From the NCBI RefSeq assembly GCF_003932495.1, contig NZ_QZMT01000003.1:1-64000 (forward strand): a stretch of DNA of 64,000 nt, given 5' to 3'. The notes beneath the pieces were generated by a model. The model saw only the letters and a list, made by a program, of their open reading frames with translations. It did not search any database and had not been told where the DNA came from. Each line of letters begins with the position of its first letter. The stretch's first letter is position 1. The translations under genes were made by a program, and so were the position numbers. This document shows, in pieces, positions 43,848 to 51,957 of the stretch. Origin of the DNA: Guyparkeria sp. SCN-R1. GTDB taxonomy: Bacteria; Pseudomonadota; Gammaproteobacteria; Halothiobacillales; Halothiobacillaceae.

Positions 43848-44411
43848 TCACGCCGACGGCGGTGTCCAGGCATTGCCCTGCATTGGTTCATCCACCGGTG
43901 TATCCGCCAGGTGGTTGGTGTAATTGCTCAAGGTCTTCTGCGCGATGCCCACCAGCACGTCGAACAGCTGCGACGGCTCGTAGCCGGCATCGAAGAAGCG
44001 CTGCTGAGTCGCCTCGCTCGGCCACCCTCGACGATCGACCATTTCGTGGGTCAACTGGCGCAGGGCCTCCAGCCTGGGGTCATCAATCGGCTGGTCGTTG
44101 CGGATCGCCTCGACCACCGGGTCATCCACTCCCATCATCCCCGCGGTGGTCGTGTGCGCGGCCATGCAGTAGTGGCACTCGTGGTAGCGGCTGACGGTCA
44201 GCAGCACGACATGCTGCTCGGCGGCATCGAGGCCGGTTTTCGACTGGAAGATGTCGGAAAGCGACAGGTACGCCTCGGCCAGCGCCGGGGACTCGGCCAT
44301 GATGCCGATCAGGTTGGGCAGGAAACCGAATGCCGCGGTGGCCTGTTCGATCGAGGCGGCAGCCTTGTCTGGCGCGGTTTCGGCGGTATGGACGGGATAA
44401 CGGTCGGACAT
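43848..44411 (-). CDS. Carboxymuconolactone decarboxylase (AhpD-like) family protein
   Basis: 187-residue all-helical protein. ECHYCMAAHTTTA gives the redox/proton-relay CxxC plus His of the AhpD superfamily, preceded by the helix LLTVSRYH. The family includes alkylhydroperoxidase-type disulfide enzymes; this one lacks a gamma-carboxymuconolactone pathway context. ATG 44411 has AGGAG eight to nine bases upstream. It leads the operon with DUF302 and is divergent from a TetR regulator that probably controls it. Confidence 0.83.
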   Translation of the reverse strand: MSDRYPVHTAETAPDKAAASIEQATAAFGFLPNLIGIMAESPALAEAYLSLSDIFQSKTGLDAAEQHVVLLTVSRYHECHYCMAAHTTTAGMMGVDDPVVEAIRNDQPIDDPRLEALRQLTHEMVDRRGWPSEATQQRFFDAGYEPSQLFDVLVGIAQKTLSNYTNHLADTPVDEPMQGNAWTPPSA

Positions 44412-44430
44412 TGCCACGACTCCTCGACGG

Positions 44431-44489
44431 GTTATAATTGAACAAACGTTCAACGCACAAGGAACGTATACCAACACGAACGATCGTTC
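44431..44489. promoter_or_regulatory. TetR-type operators and promoter in the divergent control region
   Basis: Two dyads: TGAACAAACGTTCA (44439-44452) and GAACGATCGTTC (44478-44489), centres 38 bases apart, sharing GAAC/GTTC arms. On the minus strand TTGTGC (44460-44455), 18 bases and TATAAC (44436-44431) form a promoter for the AhpD-DUF302 pair, with the first dyad inside its spacer. This is the usual layout for repression by a divergent TetR protein. Confidence 0.6.
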
Positions 44490-44534
44490 AAATAAGTGCG
44501 AGCAACGCACCAGCGACCAGGATTGATGACCACC

Positions 44535-45125
44535 ATGGCAAGAACGGCGGCATTCGAACGCGACCAGGTACTGACCGAGGCGATGAAGCTCTTCTGGTCA
44601 CGGGGTTACAACCGCACCTCGATGCGCGACCTCACCCAGGCCACACGCCTCAACCCGGGCAGTCTCTACGCGGCCTTTCGCAACAAGCAGGGCATGTTCC
44701 TGGAGTCGGTCGACCTGTACACCCGGGCATTGCGCCGGGAAACCGAGGCCACGCTGGGCGGGGAAGGAAATGCCGCCGCACGGATTCGACGATTCTTCGA
44801 CAACCTGCTGGACGGCTCGGCGCACGACGCGGAGAACAAGGGGTGCCTGCTGATCAACACACTGATCGAGGCACCGGCCGACGAGCCGGAACTGCGTCGG
44901 CGGGCCGGCGAGGCACTGAAATACGTGGAGGGTCGTTTTGCCGAGGTGCTCGACGAGGGACAGGGCGACGGGTCGATTCGGACGGTGACGTCCCCGGAGC
45001 GCCAGGCGCGCCTGCTGATGACGGGCATCTTCGGCTTGCGCGTCTACGCCCGGATGCCGGAGGGGCGGGAACACGCCGTCGAGATCGTCGACACCCTGCT
45101 ACAGGGTGTTATTCAGGCGGGGTAA
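44535..45125 (+). CDS. TetR/AcrR family transcriptional regulator
   Basis: 196 residues. N-terminal helix-turn-helix: FERDQVLTEAMKLFWSRGYNRTSM then LNPGSLYAAFRNKQGMFLESVDLY, the typical TetR DNA-binding domain. The C-terminal ligand domain has Cys in ENKGCLLINTLIE, which could sense oxidants or electrophiles. I start at ATG 44535 (MARTAAFERD); ATG 44526 is also possible, with AGGA too close. Divergent from AhpD-DUF302, with two dyads between them. Confidence 0.87.
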   Translation: MARTAAFERDQVLTEAMKLFWSRGYNRTSMRDLTQATRLNPGSLYAAFRNKQGMFLESVDLYTRALRRETEATLGGEGNAAARIRRFFDNLLDGSAHDAENKGCLLINTLIEAPADEPELRRRAGEALKYVEGRFAEVLDEGQGDGSIRTVTSPERQARLLMTGIFGLRVYARMPEGREHAVEIVDTLLQGVIQAG

Positions 45126-45237
45126 TCCATTGATCACCAACTATGGGCATGCCCGCCTCGCGATTGAGAACTGATCCAGCGACTCCACATCGACACGCCT
45201 TGCTCCCGCGCCAGTCACCCTCCATTCCTGCAGGCAA

Positions 45238-46794
45238 CTACTCTTTCGACGCCGCCTGACCTTCGGAGGAATCGGACAACGCCTCGGTCAGCTCGGCGGC
45301 CGTCAACGGGCGCGGCTCCTGGGTCACCGGATCGAGCGAGGCGATGTCCTTCTCGGCGGAGACGGTCTTGAGATCGCGGAACTTGCGCGCGCTGGGCAGC
45401 ACGCGGGACTCGAGCGTACCCACGGAGCTGTTGTAGGCATCCACGGCCTGATTGAGCCGATTGCCCACCTTGTTCCAGTGATCCGCCAGCGTGCCGATGC
45501 GCTCATAGAGCTCCTTGCCCAGCGCGGCCACCTCGGCGGCATTCTGCGCCATGGCCTCCTGCCGCCAGCCGTAGGAGACGGCCTTCAACAGCGCGATCAG
45601 GGTGGTGGGGCTCGCCGGGATGACGCGGTTCTCGGCGCCGTACTCGATCAGCCCCGGGTCCTCGGCCAGCGCCGCGGAGAAGAAGGCCTCGCCCGGAACG
45701 AACAGCACCACGAACTCCGGTGACGGGTCGAACTGGTCGAAGTAGCTCTTCTTCGCCAACTGGCCGACGTGATTGCGTACCTGGCGGGCATGGTGGACCA
45801 GTGCGGCCTTGCGGGCGGTCTCGTCGTGCGCCTCGACGGCCTGCAGGTAGGCGTCCACTGGTGCCTTGGCATCGACCACCACCTGTCGACCACCGGGCAG
45901 GTGGACGATCATGTCGGGGCGCAGGCGGCCGGCCTCGGTGGACTGGCTGACCTGCTCCTCGAAGTCGCAGTGTTCGAGCATGCCGGCCATTTCGACCACG
46001 CGCTTGAGTTGCAGCTCGCCCCAGCGCCCGCGCGCCTGCGGCTGGCGCAAGGCCTTGACCAGGTCCGCGGTCTCGCGGTGCAGCCGCGGCAGGTGGGTCT
46101 GCAGCAGGTCGTTGACCTGCTGGCTCAAGGCCGAATAGGCGCCGGTACGCGCCTGCTCGAGCCCGTCGAGCTTGGTATCGAATTTCTCCAGGCGCTCGCG
46201 GATGGGTGCGGTGAGTTGCTCGATCGCCTTGTGGCGCGCCGAGAGGTCGTCCTTGGCCTGGTGCTGGAAGCGCTCGAGATTCTCGCGCGCGAGCTTGAGA
46301 AAGGATTCGTTGTTGCGCGACAGCGCATCGGCCGACAGCCCCTTGAAGGCGTCCGAGAGCTTCTCCCGCGCCTCGTCGAGAAGCTTCAATTTCTCCTCGG
46401 CCGCCTCGCGCTCGCGTTCGAGCCGTTCGGTCAGCTCGGCCTTTTCCGCCTTGAGCGCGGCGCTGGCCTCCCGCTCGGCATCCAGCGCCGCCTGCGCCTC
46501 GCGCCGCCGGGTCTCGAGCGCATCACGCATCTCGACCAGGTGCTGGCGCTCGGTTTCATGGCGGGCGGCCATGGTGCGTGCCTCGGCCAACTCCTCGCGG
46601 GCGGCGCTGAGCGACTCGGTCTCCGCCTCGAGCAGGGACTCGAGGCGCTCTTGTTCGGTGACCAGGCGGTCGCGCTCGCGCGTCTCGGCCCGCAGTCGGG
46701 CCACCAGCCAGGCGGTCGCCACCAGCATGACCAGCGCGACCGCTGCCAGCCCCCAGGCAATCGGGTTGTCGATCAGCACGTCGATGGACGTCAT
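45238..46794 (-). CDS. rmuC: DNA recombination protein RmuC
   Basis: 518 residues: one N-terminal transmembrane segment (about 12-34), a long coiled coil rich in Glu/Arg/Ala (about 35-200), and a C-terminal RmuC domain with LRQPQARGRWGELQLKRVVE, VDAKAPVDAYL and FVPGEAFFSAAL, a PD-(D/E)XK-like nuclease fold. Thought to limit inverted-repeat recombination, and recently linked to defence. It overlaps ribF by four bases on the same strand. Confidence 0.93.
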   Translation of the reverse strand: MTSIDVLIDNPIAWGLAAVALVMLVATAWLVARLRAETRERDRLVTEQERLESLLEAETESLSAAREELAEARTMAARHETERQHLVEMRDALETRRREAQAALDAEREASAALKAEKAELTERLEREREAAEEKLKLLDEAREKLSDAFKGLSADALSRNNESFLKLARENLERFQHQAKDDLSARHKAIEQLTAPIRERLEKFDTKLDGLEQARTGAYSALSQQVNDLLQTHLPRLHRETADLVKALRQPQARGRWGELQLKRVVEMAGMLEHCDFEEQVSQSTEAGRLRPDMIVHLPGGRQVVVDAKAPVDAYLQAVEAHDETARKAALVHHARQVRNHVGQLAKKSYFDQFDPSPEFVVLFVPGEAFFSAALAEDPGLIEYGAENRVIPASPTTLIALLKAVSYGWRQEAMAQNAAEVAALGKELYERIGTLADHWNKVGNRLNQAVDAYNSSVGTLESRVLPSARKFRDLKTVSAEKDIASLDPVTQEPRPLTAAELTEALSDSSEGQAASKE

Positions 46795-47789
46795 GCGGTC
46801 TCTCCTTCATCCACCGGCCAGGGCGTCCCCGCCCGGCGATGCGTGTCTATCAATCGGCGCGCTTCGGCCACGTCCGCCCCGATCTGTTCGACCAGGGCAT
46901 CCAGCGATTCGAAACGCCGCTCGTCGCGGATATCGGCCAGAAACTCCACCGTCGCCAACTGGCCGTAGAGATCGCCGTCGAAGTCGAGCACAAACACCTC
47001 CAGACGCGCCTCGCCACCATCGACGGTCGGACGGGTGCCGATATTGGCCACGCCGAAGCGCGGCCCGCCGTCGATGCCGCTCATCCGCACCAGAAAGACT
47101 CCGCGCAACGGCGACAGCCGGCGTCGCAACGCGATGTTCGCGGTGGGAAAACCCAGCTGGCGGCCGCGCTTGTCGCCGTGCATCACGCGCCCGCAGAGAA
47201 AGAACGGATGGCCCAGCAGGCGCGCGGCGGCGACCACGTCGCGGGCCTCGAGCGCCGCGCGCACCCGCGTCGAGGAGACCCGCTCGCCGTCGAGGGTGAC
47301 GGTCACCGCCCGCTCGACGCCGAAGCCAATATCCGGCCCCATCGATTCCAGCAGGGCGAAATCGCCGGCGCGTTTGGCGCCGAAACGAAAATCGTCGCCG
47401 ATCACCACGTGGCGCGCACCCAGTGCCTCGACCAGCAACTCGTTGACGAAGTCTCGTGCCGACATGCCGGCCAGCCGCGCATTGAAGGGCATCAGCACCA
47501 GCCGGTCGACCACGCCCAGCGCCTCGAAGGCCTGGAAGCGCTCGCGCAGGCGGGTGAGCCGCGCCACTGGCGGAACACCATGGCGCTCGGCGAAAAACTC
47601 CCGCGGCAGCGGCTCGAAGATCACCACCGTCAGCGGCAGCCCCAGCTCGTCGGCACGCGCGGCGGCCTGCCGGATCACCGCGCGATGCCCACGATGCACG
47701 CCATCGAAATTGCCGATGGTGACCACCGCGCCGGCGCGTGGGGCGGCTTCGGTGGGCTGTGTCCCGGGAGACAGGCGGACGAGTTCCAT
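46791..47789 (-). CDS. ribF: Bifunctional riboflavin kinase/FMN adenylyltransferase
   Basis: Makes FMN and then FAD from riboflavin. 332 residues: adenylyltransferase domain with GNFDGVHRGHRAVI (HxGH-type), VIGDDFRFGAKRAGD and SSTRVR, then the riboflavin kinase domain (GRVMHGDKRGRQLGFPTANI, ARLEVFVLDFDGDLYG). ATG 47789 has AAGGA upstream; an in-frame ATG at 47804 is less likely. It follows murJ, as in many proteobacteria, but the next gene is rmuC, not ileS. FAD supply fits SdhA. Confidence 0.95.
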   Translation of the reverse strand: MELVRLSPGTQPTEAAPRAGAVVTIGNFDGVHRGHRAVIRQAAARADELGLPLTVVIFEPLPREFFAERHGVPPVARLTRLRERFQAFEALGVVDRLVLMPFNARLAGMSARDFVNELLVEALGARHVVIGDDFRFGAKRAGDFALLESMGPDIGFGVERAVTVTLDGERVSSTRVRAALEARDVVAAARLLGHPFFLCGRVMHGDKRGRQLGFPTANIALRRRLSPLRGVFLVRMSGIDGGPRFGVANIGTRPTVDGGEARLEVFVLDFDGDLYGQLATVEFLADIRDERRFESLDALVEQIGADVAEARRLIDTHRRAGTPWPVDEGETA

Positions 47790-47828
47790 TCGGGCTTCCT
47801 TCATTGACGTTCCGTCATTGCCATTCCG

Positions 47829-49415
47829 TCATTGGTGTTCGGGCGACACGTGACGGTCGAAGGCGACTACTGACCACAGCCGGCGCGGCGTCTGCCCGAA
47901 CATGGCGGCGGCCGCAACGAACGTCACCACCCCCAGCGTGATCAGTCCGAGCACCGCGCCGACTCGTTCGAACCAGACCCAGCCGCTCCAGACCTCGGCG
48001 ACCGGGCTCACCCAGAGAAGCAAACCGGCCATGGCCAGGGCAGCGAGCGTAACGTGGCCGATGAACCGGCGCGTGCCCGCCTCCACCCGCCAGGCGCCGC
48101 GCTGGCGCAGTGTCCACCCCAGCAACAGGGCATTGACCCAGGCGGCCATCACGGTGGTCAGCGCCAGGCCCACGTGGGCGAGATTGCCGCCCAACCAGAT
48201 GATCCACGGCAGCACCAGCAGGGCCTTGAAGACCAGGTTGGCGACCACCGAGATCACGGCGATGCGCACCGGGGTCACCGTGTCCTGCCGGGCGAAAAAG
48301 CCCGGCGCGAAGATCTTGATCAGCAGGAAAGCCGGCAGGCCGAGGGCATAGGCGACCATCGCCATCGACACCATCTGGGTATCCGTGGGGGTGAACGCGC
48401 CATACTCGAACAGCGTGGCCAGGATCGGCACCGACAGGCCGATCAGCCCGGCCATCGCCGGCACGCCGATCAGCAGGGTCAGGCGCAGCGCGCCGTTGAC
48501 GGTGCGATTGTAATCCTCGTCGCTGCCCCGGGCGAACGCGCGCGACAGGGCGGGCAGGATCACCGTGCCGATCGCCACGCCGAACACACCCAACGGCAGC
48601 TCGACCAGGCGGTCGGAGTAGTACAGCCAGCTCACCGAGCCGGCCACCAGCAGGGAGGCGAGGATGGTGTCGATCAGCAGGTTGATCTGCGTGACCGAGG
48701 CACCGAACATCGCCGGCAGCATCAGCCGCAGCGTCTTTCTTACCCCGGGGTGATGACCGAACCTCGGGCGCGGCAGCAAACCAAGCCGGGCGAGGAACGG
48801 CAACAGGAAAAACAGCTGCAGGATCCCGGCGACGAACACGCCCCAAGCAAGCGCCATCACCGGCTCGTCGAACAAGGGCGCGGCGATCAGTGTCGCGGCG
48901 ATCAGGCTCAAGTTGAGCCAGATGGGCGCAAGCGCCGGCATGGCGAAGCGGCCAAAGGCGTTCAGGCTGCTGGCGACGAAGGCGGTCAGCGAGATGAACA
49001 GCAGGTAGGGAAAGGTAATCGCGAGCATCGTCTCGGCGAGCTCGAGCTGGGCCGGGTCGTCGGTGAAACCGGGGGCGAACAGCATCACCAGCAGTGGCGC
49101 GCCGGCGATTCCCAGCGCGACGACCACCGCGACGATCGCCGCCAGCGTGCCGAACATGTAGTCGACGTAGCGCTTGAGCTCCTCGCGCGTCGAGGTCTCG
49201 CGGTACTCGGACAGCACCGGCACGAACGCCTGCTGGAAGGCGCCCTCGGCGAACAGCCGGCGCAGGAAATTCGGAATCTTGAAGACGACGAAGAAGGCGT
49301 CCATCGACGCACTGGCGCCGAACACCCGCGCGAGCAGCATGTCGCGCACGAAGCCCAGCACCCGCGAGATCATCGTCATGCCGCCGAAGGCCGCGCTGCT
49401 CTTCCAGATGCTCAT
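47829..49415 (-). CDS. murJ: Lipid II flippase MurJ
   Basis: 528-residue MOP-superfamily membrane protein with about 14 transmembrane segments that moves lipid II across the inner membrane. The N-terminal SRVLGFVRDMLLARVFGAS and FAEGAFQQAFVPVLSEY are diagnostic, and the central cavity Arg residues are in FLRRLF and PRPRFG. Upstream of ribF (39 bases). Its own promoter region has been joined to the A+T-rich insert: only 65 bases separate it from the DUF262 stop, including an 8-bp inverted repeat CGACCGTT/AACGGTCG at 49435-49466. Confidence 0.96.
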   Translation of the reverse strand: MSIWKSSAAFGGMTMISRVLGFVRDMLLARVFGASASMDAFFVVFKIPNFLRRLFAEGAFQQAFVPVLSEYRETSTREELKRYVDYMFGTLAAIVAVVVALGIAGAPLLVMLFAPGFTDDPAQLELAETMLAITFPYLLFISLTAFVASSLNAFGRFAMPALAPIWLNLSLIAATLIAAPLFDEPVMALAWGVFVAGILQLFFLLPFLARLGLLPRPRFGHHPGVRKTLRLMLPAMFGASVTQINLLIDTILASLLVAGSVSWLYYSDRLVELPLGVFGVAIGTVILPALSRAFARGSDEDYNRTVNGALRLTLLIGVPAMAGLIGLSVPILATLFEYGAFTPTDTQMVSMAMVAYALGLPAFLLIKIFAPGFFARQDTVTPVRIAVISVVANLVFKALLVLPWIIWLGGNLAHVGLALTTVMAAWVNALLLGWTLRQRGAWRVEAGTRRFIGHVTLAALAMAGLLLWVSPVAEVWSGWVWFERVGAVLGLITLGVVTFVAAAAMFGQTPRRLWSVVAFDRHVSPEHQ

Positions 49416-49480
49416 CCGTAACGCCTTGAATAAGCGACCGTTTGGTGCGCCAGCGAAGAACGGTCGGCTTGATTCATTGG

Positions 49481-50491
49481 TTAACTTGCAGCATTTTGAA
49501 CTAGAGCGTAAATAGACTCGCCACGTTTGATTCTGCTACTCCTATCGTTACTCGCCTGCAACGCTGCGCTGTAATATTCCTGAGCCTCCCTATCATCCCC
49601 AGAATCTCCGGACGGAACTCGATCCACACGTGCATAAAAGTCATCTAGAAGCCCTCTCAATGCACACGCGTCAACTGCAAGGCAATTCTTGATCAATGCC
49701 CTATGAAGCTCCACAAAAAGTGTAAAGAAATCAGCCTTTTTAAAGGCTCTAGAATTGCTATTAAAATTTAATCTGTCGATAAACAAAAAAACCTCGGATA
49801 TCTCTTTATATAATTTATCCCGCCCGGGAAAATCTTCGTTGTACTTCTCTAAGTAATTTTCTAGCTCTTTATCCCTATTAAAATACGTACTAATAATAGT
49901 TATTATAAGACCCAGACAGTATCTTACATCGTTCATTCGTTTTATATCAGTGGATGTGAACACCCGGTTATCTTCAAAGATTTTACTTTGAGAAATCTCT
50001 TCGGCAAATTTCTTGAACTCACCAGCGTAACGCGAATTATGCAACTCCATTGCATTGAGGCCATAGCTTGTCGAGTTAATTCGCTTAAAAACCTCTTTAA
50101 TATCGCTCATGGGCATATTTCCCATGTCTCTAACCACTACTTTATACTCCAAGAAACCTATCTGTTTACCTTCATCAAGGTCTTTATACGCGGGTAAATT
50201 TTTACCCAGCTTTAAGTCAGGAGAGCCTTTAAAGTACTGGTACAAAGTAGTGACTCTTTGCTGGCCATCGACTAGAACTTCGGCGCCGTCTCCGGTTTTT
50301 GGATCCACTTTTCCCGCAGCAATGTATATTTCTGGAAACGGATAACCTTCAAGCACCGTTTTTATGAATTCAATCTTGTCCTTATTGGTCCAAACCAAGC
50401 GTCTCTGAAAATCCGGCTGCGGGATGAGCGTCTTGTTCCCAATAGCCGTTAACAGCACTCGAAGGCGCCTATTTGATGCTGAAGTGTCCAT
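49481..50491 (-). CDS. DUF262 family protein, putative defence effector or sensor
   Basis: 336-residue protein with the ParB/GmrS-like DUF262 domain: QPDFQRRLVW near the N-terminus, LVDGQQRVTTLYQYF (the DGQQR signature, about 80-94), and VFKRINSTSYGLNAMELHN. The C-terminal part is helical, and I see no DUF1524 HNH nuclease motif, so it is not a full GmrSD-type enzyme. Start at ATG 50491 behind AGGAGG; an upstream ATG contains that site. The start shares a base with the stop of the nucleotidyltransferase-like gene (TAATG), so the two are coupled. A+T-rich codon use unlike all neighbours indicates transfer. Function inferred from family context only. Confidence 0.8.
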   Translation of the reverse strand: MDTSASNRRLRVLLTAIGNKTLIPQPDFQRRLVWTNKDKIEFIKTVLEGYPFPEIYIAAGKVDPKTGDGAEVLVDGQQRVTTLYQYFKGSPDLKLGKNLPAYKDLDEGKQIGFLEYKVVVRDMGNMPMSDIKEVFKRINSTSYGLNAMELHNSRYAGEFKKFAEEISQSKIFEDNRVFTSTDIKRMNDVRYCLGLIITIISTYFNRDKELENYLEKYNEDFPGRDKLYKEISEVFLFIDRLNFNSNSRAFKKADFFTLFVELHRALIKNCLAVDACALRGLLDDFYARVDRVPSGDSGDDREAQEYYSAALQASNDRSSRIKRGESIYALVQNAAS

Positions 50492-51045
50492 TAAAAAGCC
50501 TCCTGAATGCATTGATCAATACAGATGGTTTGGTACTCTTGCAAGAAAAAATGAGAATGATAGAGGCCGCCTCGTATCTTATAAGGGCCAAATCGATTAC
50601 TACTGGTTAAATCATTGAAAAAGCTCCACCATTCATCAGTAAAACCAAAGTAACTACTTGGCGGGAGTTTATCCGGCCTTACCCAACCATCAGCAAGATA
50701 TTTGAAAAATCTTCCTGATGACGGCCAATCTGCACCACTCTTTTTGTAAAGGTAAGCTTCTTGCCATACACGCTCAAACAATGAGGTTGAGACAATCGCG
50801 ATATCAATGTCAGAGTCATCATTGAAAAGCCCATATCTTCTTGAAGGCTTTATACTAAATCCTAATTTTCCTGAACCAACCATCAGCACATCATTAAACT
50901 CTATTCGAAAATGCTCACAGATCACCTCTCGCAACTCAAATAAACTATGATTGTCTAGCAAATGACATCCGCCACCAAGAACGTACTTTCTATAGACTTG
51001 GAGGCTATTTAAATTTTTCAGATCAGCTTTAAACTCTTCGATCAT
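50491..51045 (-). CDS. Nucleotidyltransferase-like protein paired with DUF262
   Basis: 184 residues. MVGSGKLGFSI followed by NDDSDIDIAIVS gives the GS...DxD pattern of polymerase-beta-type nucleotidyltransferases; the third catalytic Asp is not evident. The C-terminal half is Trp/Tyr/Phe-rich (GRFFKYLADGWVRPDKLPP, SNRFGPYKIRGGLYHSH). It is first in a two-gene operon with DUF262. ATG 51045 has GGAG about 12 bases upstream; the frame is open to 51117. A+T-rich like its partner. It could modify a nucleotide, RNA or the partner protein; none is established. Confidence 0.7.
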   Translation of the reverse strand: MIEEFKADLKNLNSLQVYRKYVLGGGCHLLDNHSLFELREVICEHFRIEFNDVLMVGSGKLGFSIKPSRRYGLFNDDSDIDIAIVSTSLFERVWQEAYLYKKSGADWPSSGRFFKYLADGWVRPDKLPPSSYFGFTDEWWSFFNDLTSSNRFGPYKIRGGLYHSHFFLQEYQTICIDQCIQEAF

Positions 51046-51092
51046 TATAAGCCATCCGTCTCCTCTCAAAATCTCAAAGCTAACCAAAAATG

Positions 51093-51108
51093 GACACTTC
51101 CAAGTGTC
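51093..51108. promoter_or_regulatory. Dyad upstream of the NTase-DUF262 operon
   Basis: GACACTT, two bases, AAGTGTC: a perfect 16-base dyad centred about 55 bases before the first start codon. Its position suits an operator. No strong -10/-35 pair is visible. The rest of the gap to tesA (51109-51271) is A+T-rich at first and returns to normal composition near 51190; nothing else is recognised. Confidence 0.45.
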
Positions 51109-51271
51109 GCACAACATCCCGCCATCAACGCAGGCCCGACCTGGTTATTGATACAATTCAACCCCTTAAGCACACCATCAAGATACCTTGCAGGTGCGTT
51201 ATCAGGCGCGTCCGCGGTTTAATGCTTTAACGGCGCTGGCAGGGCACAAATGTGTGCTCCGTGAAGCGCGC

Positions 51272-51952
51272 TCACTCGGGTGTTTCCGCATCATCCAACT
51301 CCCACAACGGCGCCACCACGTCCCAGACGTTTTCCAGCACCCGCTTCTGTCCCTCGGCATTCGGGTGGATGCCGTCGTCGAGCATCAGGGCGCGGTCGTC
51401 AGCTGCCCCTTTCAGGAGAAAGGGCAGGCCGGGGAGGTCGTTTTTCTCGGCCAGGCGGGCGTACATGTCGCGAAAGGGGTCGGCGTAGGCAGGGCCGTAG
51501 TTGGTCGGAAGCATGATGCCCAGCAGCACCACCTGCGCTCCGCTTTCCTCGGCGCGGTCGATGAGTTTCTGCAGGTTGGCCTCGATGGTGCTCAGCGGAA
51601 GGCCGCGCAGGCCGTCGTTGGCGCCCAGTTCAAGCAGCACCCAGTCGTAGTCGCCGGTCTCGAGCACCTCGGGCAGGCGGGTGAGCCCGCCGGAGGTGGT
51701 CTCGCCACTGGCCGAGGCATTGGTGATCTCGAACGAGCCTGGAACGCGCTTGTCCAGGCGTTCACGCAGCCGCGCGACCCAGCCGTCCTCGGCCGGCAGC
51801 TTGTAGGCCGCCGAGAGCGAATCGCCGAACACCAGCACTTGCGTCGCCCCCTGCGTCGGCGCAGACGGGCTGTCGTCACCTATACTCGCGCCGACTCCGA
51901 AACACAGCAGCAACAGCCCGGCGATAGCAGCCGACCAACGACTTCCGAGCAT
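51272..51952 (-). CDS. tesA: Arylesterase/lysophospholipase TesA (SGNH hydrolase)
   Basis: Periplasmic esterase/thioesterase of 226 residues. Signal peptide (about 1-25), then block I VLVFGDSLSAAY with the catalytic Ser, block III LELGANDGLRG, and DDGIHPNAEGQ with the Asp-His pair. ATG 51952 has GAGG nine bases upstream; ATG 51967 is possible and would overlap the divergent ABC gene. Five bases separate the two start codons, so the promoters lie inside the opposing genes. The tesA/ybbA/ybbP arrangement matches E. coli. Confidence 0.92.
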   Translation of the reverse strand: MLGSRWSAAIAGLLLLCFGVGASIGDDSPSAPTQGATQVLVFGDSLSAAYKLPAEDGWVARLRERLDKRVPGSFEITNASASGETTSGGLTRLPEVLETGDYDWVLLELGANDGLRGLPLSTIEANLQKLIDRAEESGAQVVLLGIMLPTNYGPAYADPFRDMYARLAEKNDLPGLPFLLKGAADDRALMLDDGIHPNAEGQKRVLENVWDVVAPLWELDDAETPE

Positions 51953-51957
51953 TCCCC

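Noticed and set aside
49481-50491. Complete GmrSD type IV restriction enzyme
   Set aside because: Only the DUF262 half is present; length and sequence show no DUF1524 HNH nuclease domain.
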